Counted from the first letter of the stretch, positions 20,834 to 33,823 are shown. The stretch: 64,000 nt of DNA from Sepioteuthis lessoniana (GCA_963585895.1 OY757939.1:24532936-24596935), one strand, 5' to 3'. Program-made: numbers and translations. The notes: generated by a model not told the origin, from the letters alone.

Positions 20834-21098
20834 GGCTCATTGGCCTAGTGGGTAGAGTGTTCGCCAATGATCCGGGAGACCTGGGTTCAATACCTGGTCG
20901 CGTAATACCAAAGACTTTTAAAATTGTACTTGATACCTCCTTGCTTAACACTCAGCGATCGATATAAGGTACGTATCAAGGGTAGTGGAGCAATCCAGGT
21001 AAAAGAGTAGCGCCCTCCCCTACACCTCGACGTAGTAGCTATTGAAAAGAGAGCCTTCTGGTCGCCCTCGACTACGGTCGCCTACTTATTTATATATT
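20829..21098 (+). mobile_element. SINE-A directly after (TA)n
   Basis: AACCGGCTCATTGGCCTAG starts at the last TA. All body blocks are present, and the 3' hairpin CGACTACGGTCG is near 21070. Confidence 0.85.
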
Positions 21099-21202
21099 TA
21101 GAGTGAGCGAGAGAGAGCAAGAAAGAGAGAGATATATATAACGTGAAAGATATATATATAGAGAGAGTAAAATAAAAAATGTAAAAGTAAGAACAGAAAC
21201 CC

Positions 21203-21242
<40 letters not shown>

Positions 21243-21254
21243 TAAATGGAGGTT
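21099..21254. repeat. (GA)n ... (TA)n compound microsatellite
   Basis: GA-rich segments, then GTAAGAACAGAAACCCTGAA and a (TA)n run at about 21206-21240: the same spacer motif as at 20.75 kb. Confidence 0.8.
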
Positions 21255-21424
21255 CCCGTTTTTATTACCTACTACAATTTACCCTTGATCTCTACCGTAT
21301 AATTCTGAGTGTTGAGCAAGAAGTGATCAAGTACTATTTTTTGAGTCTTTGGTATGATTCGACCTGGGATTGAACCCTGGTCTCCTAAGCAAACACTCTA
21401 CCCATTAAGCCAATGGGCTAGTTA
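21255..21424 (-). mobile_element. SINE-A, 5' part
   Basis: Reverse copy with GGTATGATTCGACCTGGG and GATTGAACCCTGG (B box), ending CCAATGGGCTAGTT. The 3' third is missing. Confidence 0.8.
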
Positions 21425-21899
21425 CAGAGAGAGAGTGGGGAGAGGGAGAGAAGGAATTCTGTACTATTAGTACGACTTGATTATGATGAATCAATTTAGA
21501 TATTTTAAAGCATATTTCTTATGATATTGCTATTTTTTATGTTATCACCTCTACCCAAGAAATGAAGGGTAGCCCTTCAAATATCTCTCTATATGTGCGC
21601 ACCTCCGCGCGCGCGCGTTTGTATGTGTGTTTGGGTATGGGAGTATATGTGTGTATGTGCGTGCGTGCGTGTGTGGGGGTGGGGGTGGGTGTGTGTACAT
21701 TCTTAATATTAGTAAAGTCTTTAGATGTGTACATTGAATAAAGTGAAACACTGTTAAAAGTCCATTTCTTTGGCGTTGTGTCGTACTCAGATAAACTTTG
21801 TACATGTCGACAAATAGAATAGCATGGTAAAAGAAAAGAGTAATGAGAGAGAGAGGGGGAGGGGGATGGAGAGAGAGAGGGAGATAGACTGAGAGGGAC

Positions 21900-21933
<34 letters not shown>

Positions 21934-21977
21934 CAGAGATAGAGACAGAGACACAGAACAAAAAACTCTGAAGACAG

Positions 21978-22029
<52 letters not shown>

Positions 22030-22180
22030 CGTGTGTATTAGTTATATACTAAGTTTAGCTCAATTGTGTTTAAGGGCTGAAGTACTGGTACTCAGCGAGC
22101 TCCAAACTAATTTAACATCGGTCTGTTAATTCAGCTTTCTAACCAAGCAAGGCGTCATCTCTCTAAGAACTGAAACCAGA

Positions 22181-22220
<40 letters not shown>

Positions 22221-22304
22221 GAAAGTGAAAGTAAGGCAAACGACAAGGAGTAAAAAAATGACAAAACACAGAAACCCTGAAGATGCATGTATATATATAT
22301 ATAC

Positions 22305-22346
<42 letters not shown>

Positions 22347-22561
22347 ATTGAGAATAAAAGTAATGAGAAAGAGGGAGAGAGGGAGAGATAAAGTGAGAGA
22401 AAAACTCAAACAAAAAGAAAGATTAAGAAGAGAAAACATAGATAGATAGATAGATAGATATGAACAGACTGAGACAGACAGATAGATAGATAGATAGATA
22501 GAGAGATAGATATGAACAGAATGAGACAGACAGACAGATAGATAGATAGATAGATAGATCA
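21425..22561. repeat. Low-complexity block
   Basis: Successive (GA)n (21425-21450, 21845-21950, 22185-22220, 22310-22345), a CG/TG alternating purine-pyrimidine stretch (about 21597-21712), (AT)n(GT)n (21982-22030), (TA)n (22291-22304) and (GATA)n (22440-22560). A perfect small hairpin TGAAGGG-TAG-CCCTTCA sits at 21563-21579. The serine/leucine-rich minus frames here are translations of (GA)n and not genes. Confidence 0.9.
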
Positions 22562-22862
22562 GGGAAAAGAGATGGTTGGGGAAAATGAAATGAATATATG
22601 TGAAGAAAGACAAAAAAAAAATTGGAGGCAAATAAAAAAAGTAACAGAAACGCTGTCGGCAATTTTGTACATAAAAACAAAAAGCAGTGTGCAGGCCTTG
22701 AGGTGAAAAAGTTAATTTAATTTGCTTTACGAGAATATGATGGTGTTGAGATGTTGAAAATGATATCTGCTTTCATTCTTAAATAAAAGAATTTCCAACA
22801 GACATTATTAGACTTTGTTCGACCAATGATTTATCGTGAACCCATGTAAAACACATATGTCC

Positions 22863-22893
<31 letters not shown>

Positions 22894-23180
22894 GTTCGTA
22901 AGAAAGTAATATCGAATGCAAATTTGGAACAAGCCAACAATTGCGAGGTTGAGACAAACAAGATTTAGGTTTAGATGAATATCTGCTCAAACAGCCTGTG
23001 CCACATTTTACGGTTTATGGCAACGTTTAATTTAATAGCGGACCACATATCTAATATTGTTCCTGTTTTCGAGTTATACGTACTGTACAATATATCCCTA
23101 TAATAAATATAACCCTAACGCTTTATAAAAAATTAATTTTCTTCTCAACCAAACACAGAAGAATTTTATTAGTTACAGTG
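22562..23180. other. No gene recognised
   Basis: Mostly unique-looking AT-rich sequence with (TA)n at about 22864-22892. Confidence 0.4.
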
Positions 23181-23900
23181 GATTATTATAGACTCAAAAT
23201 CATTATAATCTTTTTTACTCTTTTAAGAGTTTTCCACACCAGCATTACGTGATGGTTTTCACTTGAGATCTGAGTGAGAAAAGTTCTCCTCAAGTTTCCA
23301 GGACTCTTCTCAGTATTCTGGCCGGTCTCAAAAGTGCTGTAGTCGGGATGGTCAAGGCTTCTTATTTCCAAGTCTTCCTGTCCCTGTACTAATCCTCCGG
23401 TGACTGTACAAAGTGACCCAATTGCAATTGGTACCACCGTTACTTTCATGTTCCATACTTTTTTGCTTCTCTAGTAAGGTCTTGGTACTTATCTCCCTTT
23501 TCAATTTCTTTCAACTTTATCCTGTGGTCAGCCGGAACAGCAATGTCCATCATTCAGCTGGTTCTCTTTTTTTGTTGATTATCACTGGGTCTGGTCGTCA
23601 AGCTGAGATTAGATGATCCGTTTGTGTCACAAAATTCTTGAGATGTGTCTCGTTTTCCAGGACGGATTATGGGTTGTGCATATACCATTTATTAGTATGG
23701 TCAAATTTCAATTTCTTGCACAATTCTCCTCCGTTCATCACTTTTTCCATCCAGTCGTGTCAAGTCTCACACTCTTTCTGCTGCATTCGCTTTTGCTTTT
23801 TTGTGATACCTTCTTGCTTTTTGATATCTTCTCACATCAACCCTTTCAAAAAAGAATCTTTGCATAGAACATATGTGCTATTGATACACAATCTATAGAC
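23181..23900 (-). pseudogene. LINE-P C-terminal region
   Basis: On the minus strand, going down from 23900, broken frames give a VxRYHKKAKANA-like basic stretch, LCKKLKFDH, KWYMHNP, then LISAxRPD, a KKK run, and after a shift the IAVPADHR-like, DKYQDL and VVPIAIGSL-like segments. It ends in GQNTEKSPGNL-type out-of-frame sequence and a TTA-rich tail. This is the longest LINE-P copy here. The Arg-Pro-Asp followed by an acidic AVP segment may be the remnant of a restriction-like endonuclease fold. The small plus frames at 23413-23898 are shadows. Confidence 0.75.
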
Positions 23901-24091
23901 GCATCAATTTCTGTACTGTAATTAATCAGATTGTTCCCCAAAATGCCCATTTGAATTCTTATACTCACCATTTTTTCTGAAATCATCTAATTTGAGCTTT
24001 TTTTGTTGCACCATTATGGTTATAATATATGATTAGGTTATTGGTTTAAAAATATACTAAACTTTTACAATATTTATTGGATATGCCTTTT
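23901..24091. other. No feature recognised
   Basis: AT-rich boundary sequence before the satellite. Confidence 0.4.
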
Positions 24092-27000
24092 TTTACAAGA
24101 GAAATGCAGTATGGATGATTTTAGTATTAGAAATGCATTGGAAATGCTTTTAGTAGAATACATTAGAGATGATTTTAGTATTGGAATGTATTGGAGATGA
24201 TTTTAGTAGAGGAATGCATTGGAGATGATTTTAGTAGAGGAATGCATTGGAGATGATTTTAGTAGAGGAATGCATTGGAGAGGATTTTTTGTATAGAAAT
24301 GAACTGGAGATGATTTTAGTATAGAAATGCATTGGAGATGATTTTTGTATAGGAATGCATTGGAGATGATTTTAGTAGAGGAATGGATTGGAGATGATTT
24401 TAGTAGAGGAATGCATTGGAGATGATTTTAGTAGAGGAATGGATTGGAGATGATTTTAGTAGAGGAATGCATTGGGGATGATTTTCGGATAGGAATACCT
24501 TGGATATGATTTTAGTAGAAGAATGCATTGGAGATGACTTTTGTAGAGGAATGCATTGGGGATGATTTTAGTAGAGGAATGCATCGGATATGATTTTACA
24601 AGAGGAATGCATTGGGGATGATTTTAGTAGAGGAATGCATTGGAGATGATTTTAGTAGAGGAATGAATTGGGGATGATTTTAGTAAAGGAATGCATTGGA
24701 GATGATTTTACAAGAGGAATGCATTGGGGATGATTTTAGTAGAGGAATGCATTGGAGATGATTTTACTATAGGAATGCATTGGAGATGATTTTACTATAG
24801 GAATGCATTGGAGATGATTTAAGTATAGGAATGCATTGGAGATGATTTTAGTAGAGGAATGCATTGGGGATGATTTTAGTAGAGGAATGCATTGGGGATG
24901 ATTTTAGTAGAGGAATGTATTGGAGATGATTTTACTATAGGAATGCATTGGAGATGATTTAAGTATAGGAATGCATTGGAGATGATTTTAGTAGAGGAAT
25001 TCATTGGAGATGATTTTAGTAGAGGAATTCATTGGAGATGATTTTAGTAGAGGAATGCATTGGAGATGATTTTAGTAGAGGAATGCATTGGGGATGATTT
25101 TAGTAGAGGAATGCATTGGAGATGATTTTACAAGAGGAATGCATTGGGGATGATTTTAGTATAGGAATGCATTGGAGATGATTTTAGTATAGGAATGCAT
25201 TGGAGATGATTTTAGTAGAGGAATGCATTGGAGATGACTTTTGTAGAGGAATGCATTGGAGAGGATTTTTTGTATAGGAATGTATTGGAGATGATTTTAC
25301 AAGAGGAATGCATTGGAGATGATTTTTGTAAAGGAATGCATTGGAGATGATTTTAGTAGAGGAATGCATTTAAGATGATTTTAGTAGAGGAATGCATTGA
25401 AGATGATTTTAGTAGAGGAATGCATTGGAGATGATTTTAATGTTGAAATGCATTTGAGATGATTTTAGTATAGAAATGCACAGGAGATGATTTTAGTAGA
25501 GGATTGCATTGGAGATGATTTTAGTATAGAAATGCATGGGAGATGATTTTAGTAGAGGAATTCATTGGAGATGATTTTAAGAGAGGAATGCATTGGAGAT
25601 GATTTTTGTAGAGGAATGCATTGGAGATGATTTTAGTAGAGGAATGCATTGGAGATGATTTTAGTAGAGGAATGCATTGGAGATGATTTTAGTATAGGAA
25701 TGCATGGCAGATGATTTTAGTAGAGGAATGCATTGGAGATGATTTTAGTAGAGGAATGCATTGGAGATGATTTTAGTAGAGGAAAGCATTGGAGATGATT
25801 TTAGTATTGGAATGCATGGGAGATGATTTTCCAAGAGGAATGCATTGGAGATGATTTTAGTATAGGAATGCATTGGAGATGATTCTAGTAGAGGAATGCA
25901 TTGCAGATGATTTTAGTAGAGGAATGCATTGGAGATGATTTTAGTAAAGGAATTCATTGGAGATGATTTTAGTAGAGGAATGCATTGGAGATGATTTTAG
26001 TAGAGGAATGCATTGCAGATGATTTTAGTATTGGAATGCATTGGAGATGATTTTAGTAGAGGAATTCATTGGGGATGATTTTAGTAGAGGAATGCTTTGG
26101 GGATGATTTTAGTAGAGGAAAGCATTGGAGATGATTTTAGTAGAGGAATGCATTGGAGATGATTTTAGTAGAGGAATTCATTGGAGATGATTTTAGTATT
26201 GGAATGCATTGGAGATGATTTTAGTAGAGGAATTCATTGGAGATGATTTTAGTAGAGGAATGCATTGGAGATGATTTTTGTAGAGGAAAGCATTGGAGAT
26301 GATTTTAGTAGAGGAATGCATTGGAGATGATTTTAGTAGAGGAATTCATTGGAGATGATTTTAGTATTGGAATGCATTGGAGATGATTTTAGTAGAGGAA
26401 TTCATTGGAGATGATTTTAGTATTGGAATGCATTGGAGATGATTTTAGTAGAGGAATTCATTGGAGATGATTTTAGTAGAGGAATGCATTGGAGATGATT
26501 TTAGTAGAGGAATGCATGGGAGATGATTTTAGTAGAGGAATGCATTGGAGATGATTTTAGTAGAGGAATTCATTGGAGATGATTTTAGTAGAGGAATGCA
26601 TTGCAGATGATTTTAGTATAGGAATGCATTGGAGATGATTTTAGTAGAGGAATGCATTGGAGATGATTTTAGTAGAGGAATGCATTGGAGATGACTTTTA
26701 GTATAGAAATGCATTGGAGATGATTTAAGTATAGGAATGCATTGGAGATGATTTTAGTAGAGGAATTCATTGGAGATGATTTTAGTAGAGGAATTCATTG
26801 GAGATGATTTTAGTAGAGGAATGCATTGGAGATGATTTTAGTAGAGGAATGCATTGGGGATGATTTTAGTAGAGGAATGCATTGGAGATGATTTTACAAG
26901 AGGAATGCATTGGGGATGATTTTAGTAGAGGAATGCATTGGAGATGATTTTAGTATAGGAATGCATTGGAGATGATTTTAGTAGAGGAATGCATTGGAGA

Positions 27001-30000
27001 TGACTTTTGTAGAGGAATGCATTGGAGAGGATTTTTTGTATAGGAATGTATTGGAGATGATTTTACAAGAGGAATGCATTGGAGATGATTTTAGTAGAGG
27101 AATGCATTTATGATGATTTTAGTAGAGGAATGCATTGAAGATGATTTTAGTAGAGGAATGCATTGGAGATGATTTTAGTAGAGGAATGCATTGGGGATGA
27201 TTTTAGTAGAGGAATGCATTGCAGATGATTTTAGTAGAGGAATGCATTGGAGATGATTTTAGTAGAGGAATACATTGGAGATGATTTTAATGTTGAAATG
27301 CATTTGAGATGATTTTAGTATAGAAATGCACAGGAGATGATTTTAGTAGAGGATTGCATTGGAGATGATTTTAGTATAGAAATGCATGGGAGATGATTTT
27401 AGTATAGGAATGCATTGGAGATGATTTTTGTAGAGGAATGCATTGGAGATGATTTTAGTAGAGGAATGCATTGGAGATGATTTTAGTAGAGGAAAGCATT
27501 GGAGATGATTTTAGTATTGGAATGCATTGGAGATGATTCTAGTAGAGGAATGCATTGCAGATGATTTTAGTATAGAAATGCATTGGAGATGATTTTAGTA
27601 AAGGAATTCATTGGAGATGATTTTAGTAGAGGAATGCATTGGAGATGATTTTAGTAGAGGAATGCATTGCAGATGATTTTAGTATTGGAATGCATTGGAG
27701 ATGATTTTAGTAGAGGAATGCATTGGAGATGATTTTTGTTGAGGAAAGCATTGGAGATGATTTTAGTAGAGGAATGCATTGGAGATGATTTTAGTAGAGG
27801 AATTCATTGGAGATGATTTTAGTATTGGAATGCATTGGAGATGATTTTAGTAGAGGAATTCATTGGAGATGATTTTAGTATTGGAATGCATTGGAGATGA
27901 TTTTAGTAGAGGAATTCATTGGAGATGATTTTAGTAGAGGAATGCATTGGAGATGATTTTAGTAGAGGAATGCATGGGAGATGATTTTAGTAGAGGAATG
28001 CATTGGAGATGATTTTAGTAGAGGAATTCATTGGAGATGATTTTAGTAGAGGAATGCATTGCAGATGATTTTAGTATAGGAATGCATTGGAGATGATTTT
28101 AGTAGAGGAATGCATTGGAGATGATTTTAGTAGAGGAATGCATTGGAGATGATTTTAGTATAGAAATGCATTGGAGATGATTTTAGTATTGGAATGCATT
28201 GGAGATGATTTTAGTAGAGGAATGCATTGGAGATGATTTTAATAGAGGAATGCATTGGGGATGATTTTAGTAGAGGAATGCATTGGAGATGATTTTAGTA
28301 TTGGAATGCATTGGAGATGATTTTAGTGGAGGAATGCATTGGAGATGATTTTAGTAGAGGAATGCATTGGAGATGATTTTAGTGGAGGAATGCATTGGAG
28401 ATGATTTTTGTATAGGAATGCATTGGAGATGATTTTAGTAGAGGAATGCATTGGAGATGATTTTAGAAGAGGAATGTATTGGAGATGATTTTCGTAGAGG
28501 AATGCATTGGAGATGATTTTAGTAGAGGAATGCATTGGAGATGATTTTAGTTGAGGAATTCATTGGAGATGATTTTAGTAGAGGAATGCATTGCAGATGA
28601 TTTTAGTATAGGAATGCATTGGAGATGATTTAAGTAGAGGAATGCATTGGAGATGATTTTAGTAGAGGAATGCATTGGAGATGATTTAAGTAGAGGAATT
28701 CATTGGAGATGATTTTAGTGGAGGAATGCATTGGAGATGATTTTTGTATAGGAGTGCATTGGAGATGATTTTAGTAGAGGAATGCATTGGAGATGATTTT
28801 AGAAGAGGAATGTATTGGAGATGATTTTCGTAGAGGAATGCATTGGAGATGATTTTAGTAGAGGAATGCATTGGAGATGATTTTAGTTGAGGAATTCATT
28901 GGAGATGATTTTAGTAGAGGAATGCATTGCAGATGATTTTAGTATAGGAATGCATTGGAGATGATTTTAGTAGAGGAATTCATTGGAGATGATTTTAGTA
29001 GAGGAATGCATTGGAGATGATTTTAGTAGAGGAATGCATTGGAGATGACTTTTAGTATAGAAATGCATTGGAGATGATTTTAGTATTGGAATGCATTGGA
29101 GATGATTTTAGTAGAGGAATGCATTGGAGATGATTTTAGTAGAGGAATGCATTGGAGATGATTTTAGTAGAGGAATGCATTGGAGATGATTTTAGTAGAG
29201 GAATGCATTGGAGATGATTTTAGTAGAGGAATGCATTGGAGATTATTTTAGTAGAGGAATGCATTGCAGATGATTTTAGTATAGGAATGCATTGCAGATG
29301 ATTTTAGTATAGGAATGTATTGGGAATGATTTTAGTATAGAAATGCATTGGAGATTATTTTACAAGAGGAATGCATTGGAGATTATTTTAGTAGAGGAAT
29401 TCATTGGAGATGATTTTAGTAGAGGAATGCAATGGATGATTTTAGTATAGGAATTCATTGGAGATGATTTTAGTATAGGAATTCATTGGAGATGATTTTA
29501 GTAGAGGAATGCATTGGAGATGATTTTAGTAGAGGAATGCATTGGACATGATTTTAGTATAGGAATGCATGGGAGATGATTTTAGTAGAGGAATGCATTG
29601 GAGATGATTTTAGTAGAGGAAAGCATTGGAGATGATTTTACAAGAGGAATGTATTGGAGATGATTTTAGGAGAGGAATGCATTGGAGATGATTTTAGTAG
29701 AAGAATGTATTGGAGATGATTTTACAAGAGGAATGTATTGGAGGTGATTTTAGTAGAGGAATGCATTGGAGATGACTTTTGTAGAAGAATGCATTGGAGA
29801 GGATTTTTTGTATAGGAATGTATTGGAGATGATCTTAGTAGAGGAATGCATTGGAGATGATTTTAGTAGTAGAATGCATTGAGATGATTTTAGTAGAGGA
29901 ATGCATTGGAGATGATTTTAGTAGAGGAATGCATTGGAGATGATTTTAGTAGTAGAATGCATTGAGATGATTTTAGTAGAGGAATGCATTGGAGATGATT

Positions 30001-33000
30001 TTAGTAGAGGAATGCATTGGAGATGATTTTAGTAGAAGAATGTATTGGAGATGATTTTACAAGAGGAATGTATTGGAGGTCATTTTAGTAGTGGAATGCA
30101 TTGGAGATGACTTTTGTAGAAGAATGCATTGGAGAGGATTTTTTGTATAGGAATGTATTGGAGATGATCTTAGTAGAGGAAATTCATTGGAGATGATTTT
30201 AGTAGAAAAATGCATTGGAGATGATTTTAGTAGAAAAATGCATTGGAGATGATTTTAGTAGAGGAATGCATTGGAGATGATTTTAGTAGTAGAATGCATT
30301 GAGATGATTTTAGTAGAGGAATGCATTGGAGATGATTTTAGTAGAGGAATGCATTGGAGATGATTTTAGTAGTAGAATGCATTGAGATGATTTTAGTAGA
30401 GGAATGCATTGGAGATGATTTTAGTAGAGGAATGCATTGGAGATGATTTTAGTAGAGGAATGCATGGGAGATGATTTTAGTAGCGGAATGCATTGCAGAT
30501 GATTTTAGTAGAGGAATGTATTGGGAATGATTTTAGTATAGAAATGCATTGGAGATGATTTTACAAGAGGAATGTATTGGAGATGATTTTAGTAGAGGAA
30601 TGTATTGGAGATGATTTTACAAGAGGAATACATTTGGAGATTATTTTAGTAGAGGAATGCATTGGAGATGATTTTAGTAGAGGAATGCAATGGATGATTT
30701 TAGTATAGGAATTCATTGGAGATGATTTTAGTAGAGGAATTCATTGGAGATGATTTTAGTAGAGGAATGCATTGGAGATTATTTTAGTAGAGGAATGCAT
30801 TGGACATGATTTTAGTATAGGAATGCATTGGAGATGATTTTACAAGAGGAAAGTATTGGAGATGATTTTAGTATAGGAATGCATTGGAGATGATTTTACA
30901 AGAGGAATGCATTGGAGATGATTTTAGTAGAGGAATGTATTGGGAATGATTTTAGTATAGCAATGCATTGGAGATGATTTTACAAGAGGAATGTATTGGA
31001 GATGATTTTAGTCGAGGAATGTATTGGAGATGATTTTACAAGAGGAATTCATTGGAGATGATTTTAGTAGAGGAATGCAATGGAGATGATTTTAGTATAG
31101 GAATTCATTGGAGATGATTTTAGTAGAGGAATTCATTGGGGATGATTTTAGTAGAGGAATGCAATGGAGATGATTTTAGTATAGGAATTCATTGGAGATG
31201 ATTTTAGTATAGGAATTCATTGGAGATGATTTTAGTAGAGGTATTCATTGGAGATGATTTTAGTAGAGGAATGCATTGGAGATGATTTTACAAGAGGAAT
31301 GCATTGGGGATGATTTTAGTAGAGGAATGCATTGGAGATGATTTTAGTATAGGAATGCATTGGAGATGATTTTAGTATAGGAATGCATTGGAGATGATTT
31401 TAGTAGAGGAATGCATTGGAGATGACTTTTGTAGAGGAATGCATTGGAGAGGATTTTTTGTATAGGAATGTATTGGAGATGATTTTACAAGAGGAATGCA
31501 TTGGAGATGATTTTTGTATAGGAATGCATTGGAGATGATTTTAGTAGAGGAATGCATTTAAGATGATTTTAGTAGAGGAATGCATTGAAGATGATTTTAG
31601 TAGAGGAATGCATTGGAGATGATTTTAGTAGAGGAATGCATTGGGGATGATTTTAGTAGAGGAATGCATTGCAGATGATTTTAGTAGAGGAATGCATTGG
31701 AGATGATTTTAGTAGAGGAATACATTGGAGATGATTTTAATGTTGAAATGCATTTGAGATGATTTTAGTATAGAAATGCATTGGAAATGATTTTACAAGA
31801 GGAATGCATTGGAGATGATTTTACAAGAGGAATGTATTGGTGATGATTTTAGTAGATGAATGCATTGGAGATGATTTTACAAGAGGAATGTATTGGAGAT
31901 GATTTTAGTAGAGGAATGCATTGAAGATGATTTTAGTACAGAAATGCATTGGAAATGATTTTACAAGAGGAATGCATTGGAGATGATTTTAGTATAGAAA
32001 TGCATTGGAGATGATTTTAGTAGAGGAATGCATTGGGGATGATTTTACAAGAGGAATGTATTGGATATGATTTTAGTAGAGGAATGCATTGGAGATGACT
32101 TCAATATAGGAATGCATTGGAGATGATTTTAGTAGAGAAATGCATTGGAGATGATTTTAGAAGAGGAATGTATTGGAGATGATTTTCGTATAGGAATGCA
32201 TTGCAGATGATTTTAGTAGAGGAATACATTGGAGATGATTTTAGTAGAGGAATGCATTGGATATGATTTTAGTAGAGGAATGCATTGCAGATGATTTTAG
32301 TATAGGAATGCATTGCAGATGATTTTAGTAGAGGAATTCATTGGAGATGATTTTAGTAGAGGAATGCATTGGAGATGATTTTAGTAGATGAATGCATTGG
32401 AGATGATTTTAGTAGAGGAATGCATTGGAGATGATTTTAGTAGAGGAATTCATTGGAGATGATTTTAGTATAGAAATGCATTGGAGATGTTTTTACAAGC
32501 GGAATAGATTGGAGATGATTTTAGTATAGAAATGCATTGGAGGTGATTTTAGTAGAGGAATGCATTGGAGATGATTTTAGTAGAGGAATGCATTGGAGAT
32601 GATTTTAGTAGAGGAATGCATTGGAGATGATTTTAGTAGAGGAATGCATTGGAGATGATTTTAGTAGATGAATGCATTGGAGATGATTTTAGTAGATGAA
32701 TGCATTGGAGATGATTTTAGTATAGAAATGCATTTGAGATGATTTTAGTAGATGAATGCATTGGAGATGATTTTAGTAGAGGAATGCATGGAAGATGATT
32801 TTCGTATAGGAATGCATTGGAGATGATTTTAGTAGATGAATGCATTGGAGATGATTTTAGTAGATGAATGCATTGGAGATGATTTTAGTACAGAAATGCA
32901 TTGGAGATGATTTTAGTAGAGGAATGCATTGGAGATGATTTTAGTAGATGAATGCATGGGAGATGATTTTAGTATAGAAATGCATTGGAGATGATTTTAG

Positions 33001-33252
33001 TAGATGAATGCATTGGAGATGATTTTTTTATAGAAATGCATTGAAGATGATTTTAGTAGATGAATGCATTGGAGATGATTTTTTTATAGAAATGCATTGG
33101 AGATGATTTTAGTATAGAAATGCATCGGAGATTATTTTAGTATATTAATACATTGGAGAATGATTTTAGAGTAGGAATGCATTGGAGATGATTTTGATAT
33201 AAGAATGCATTAGAGAAGATTTTAGTATGATATTTCACTGGAAATGATTTTA
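24092..33252. repeat. 28 bp satellite array, about 327 units
   Basis: A 28 bp unit is repeated head to tail for about 9.16 kb; a clean unit is 25041-25068. Each unit carries the palindrome AATGCATT or the one-base variant AATTCATT, which turns an ATGCAT site into GAATTC. Recurrent variant positions are TAGAGG / TATAGG / TATTGG / CAAGAGG, and GGAGATG / GGGGATG / GCAGATG. Units at both edges (24092-24200 and 33110-33250) are the most diverged. Runs of rare variants recur at fixed distances of about 336, 1460, 1766, 4422 and 6188 bp, showing higher-order duplication. Minus frames inside, such as 25184 and 31372 (identical), are periodic artefacts: 28 is not a multiple of 3, so three units make one 28-residue cycle. 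Confidence 0.98.
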
Positions 33253-33823
33253 GGTTTGATTAGGTTTTTATGGTATATCAACCATTGTAGGTCATTTAAT
33301 GCCAAATTTACTTTCTACTTATGATATAGGATTTGTAAATGCATTGACTTTATAAACGAGCTAGTTCTCATTTATATGCATACCATCAACTGATCCTACA
33401 TATTATTTGTTAATCACTAATTTATATGTAATCTTATTTTCGAATGAATTCCAGCTAATTTTTTTGCATACAAGTATTCCTGTTATTTGAACACAATCAA
33501 ATGCTTAGATATATTGCTGTTTAACATAAACATTTTTATTTACATAGAGTTAAATGGTTTAAGGCATCGTTATGTTACATTAACAATTCAATTCAGGCGC
33601 TAATCAACACTAATAATTCTCTTCAACATTACTCATTCGTTAGCACAGTTAAATCATTCCAAATATTGCTATATATGACTAACAATTCAATTAAACATCA
33701 GACATTTACATACTCACAGGGGTACTCAACATCAGATGGTTTGATGTCATATCTGGGACACTAGTTTGGGAGTCTTATCTCTCTGCCTACGGTGTATTCT
33801 ACAGCCTCACTCGACTGGTCTAT
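33253..33823 (-). repeat. R element inserted in the satellite
   Basis: Tail GGTTTGATTAGGTTTTTATGG, a long stretch of second-type array units, and a shortened core and 5' end (CAGCCTCACTCGACTGG). The 11-mer AAATGATTTTA lies immediately on both sides (33242-33252 and 33824-33834). This is either a target duplication or the satellite phase itself. Confidence 0.8.

Noticed and set aside
21563..21579. Perfect 7 bp hairpin as a transcription terminator
   Set aside because: The terminator concept is bacterial. There is no T-run and no gene upstream, and the hairpin is small.
20550..22680. Ser/Leu-rich, Tyr-Ile-rich or His-Thr-rich minus ORFs as secreted or membrane proteins
   Set aside because: They are translations of (GA)n, (TA)n, (GT)n and (GATA)n tracts.
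25184..31557. Identical or similar minus-strand ORFs (61-70 codons, MHSSTKIISNAFLY-type repeats) inside the satellite, suggesting a repeat-protein gene
   Set aside because: The unit is 28 bp, so the reading frame cycles through all three frames every 84 bp. The peptides are translations of the satellite, and identity between 25184 and 31372 comes from array duplication.
24092..33252. CRISPR array
   Set aside because: There are no spacers: units are contiguous 28-mers with point variants. The context is eukaryotic and no cas genes are present.
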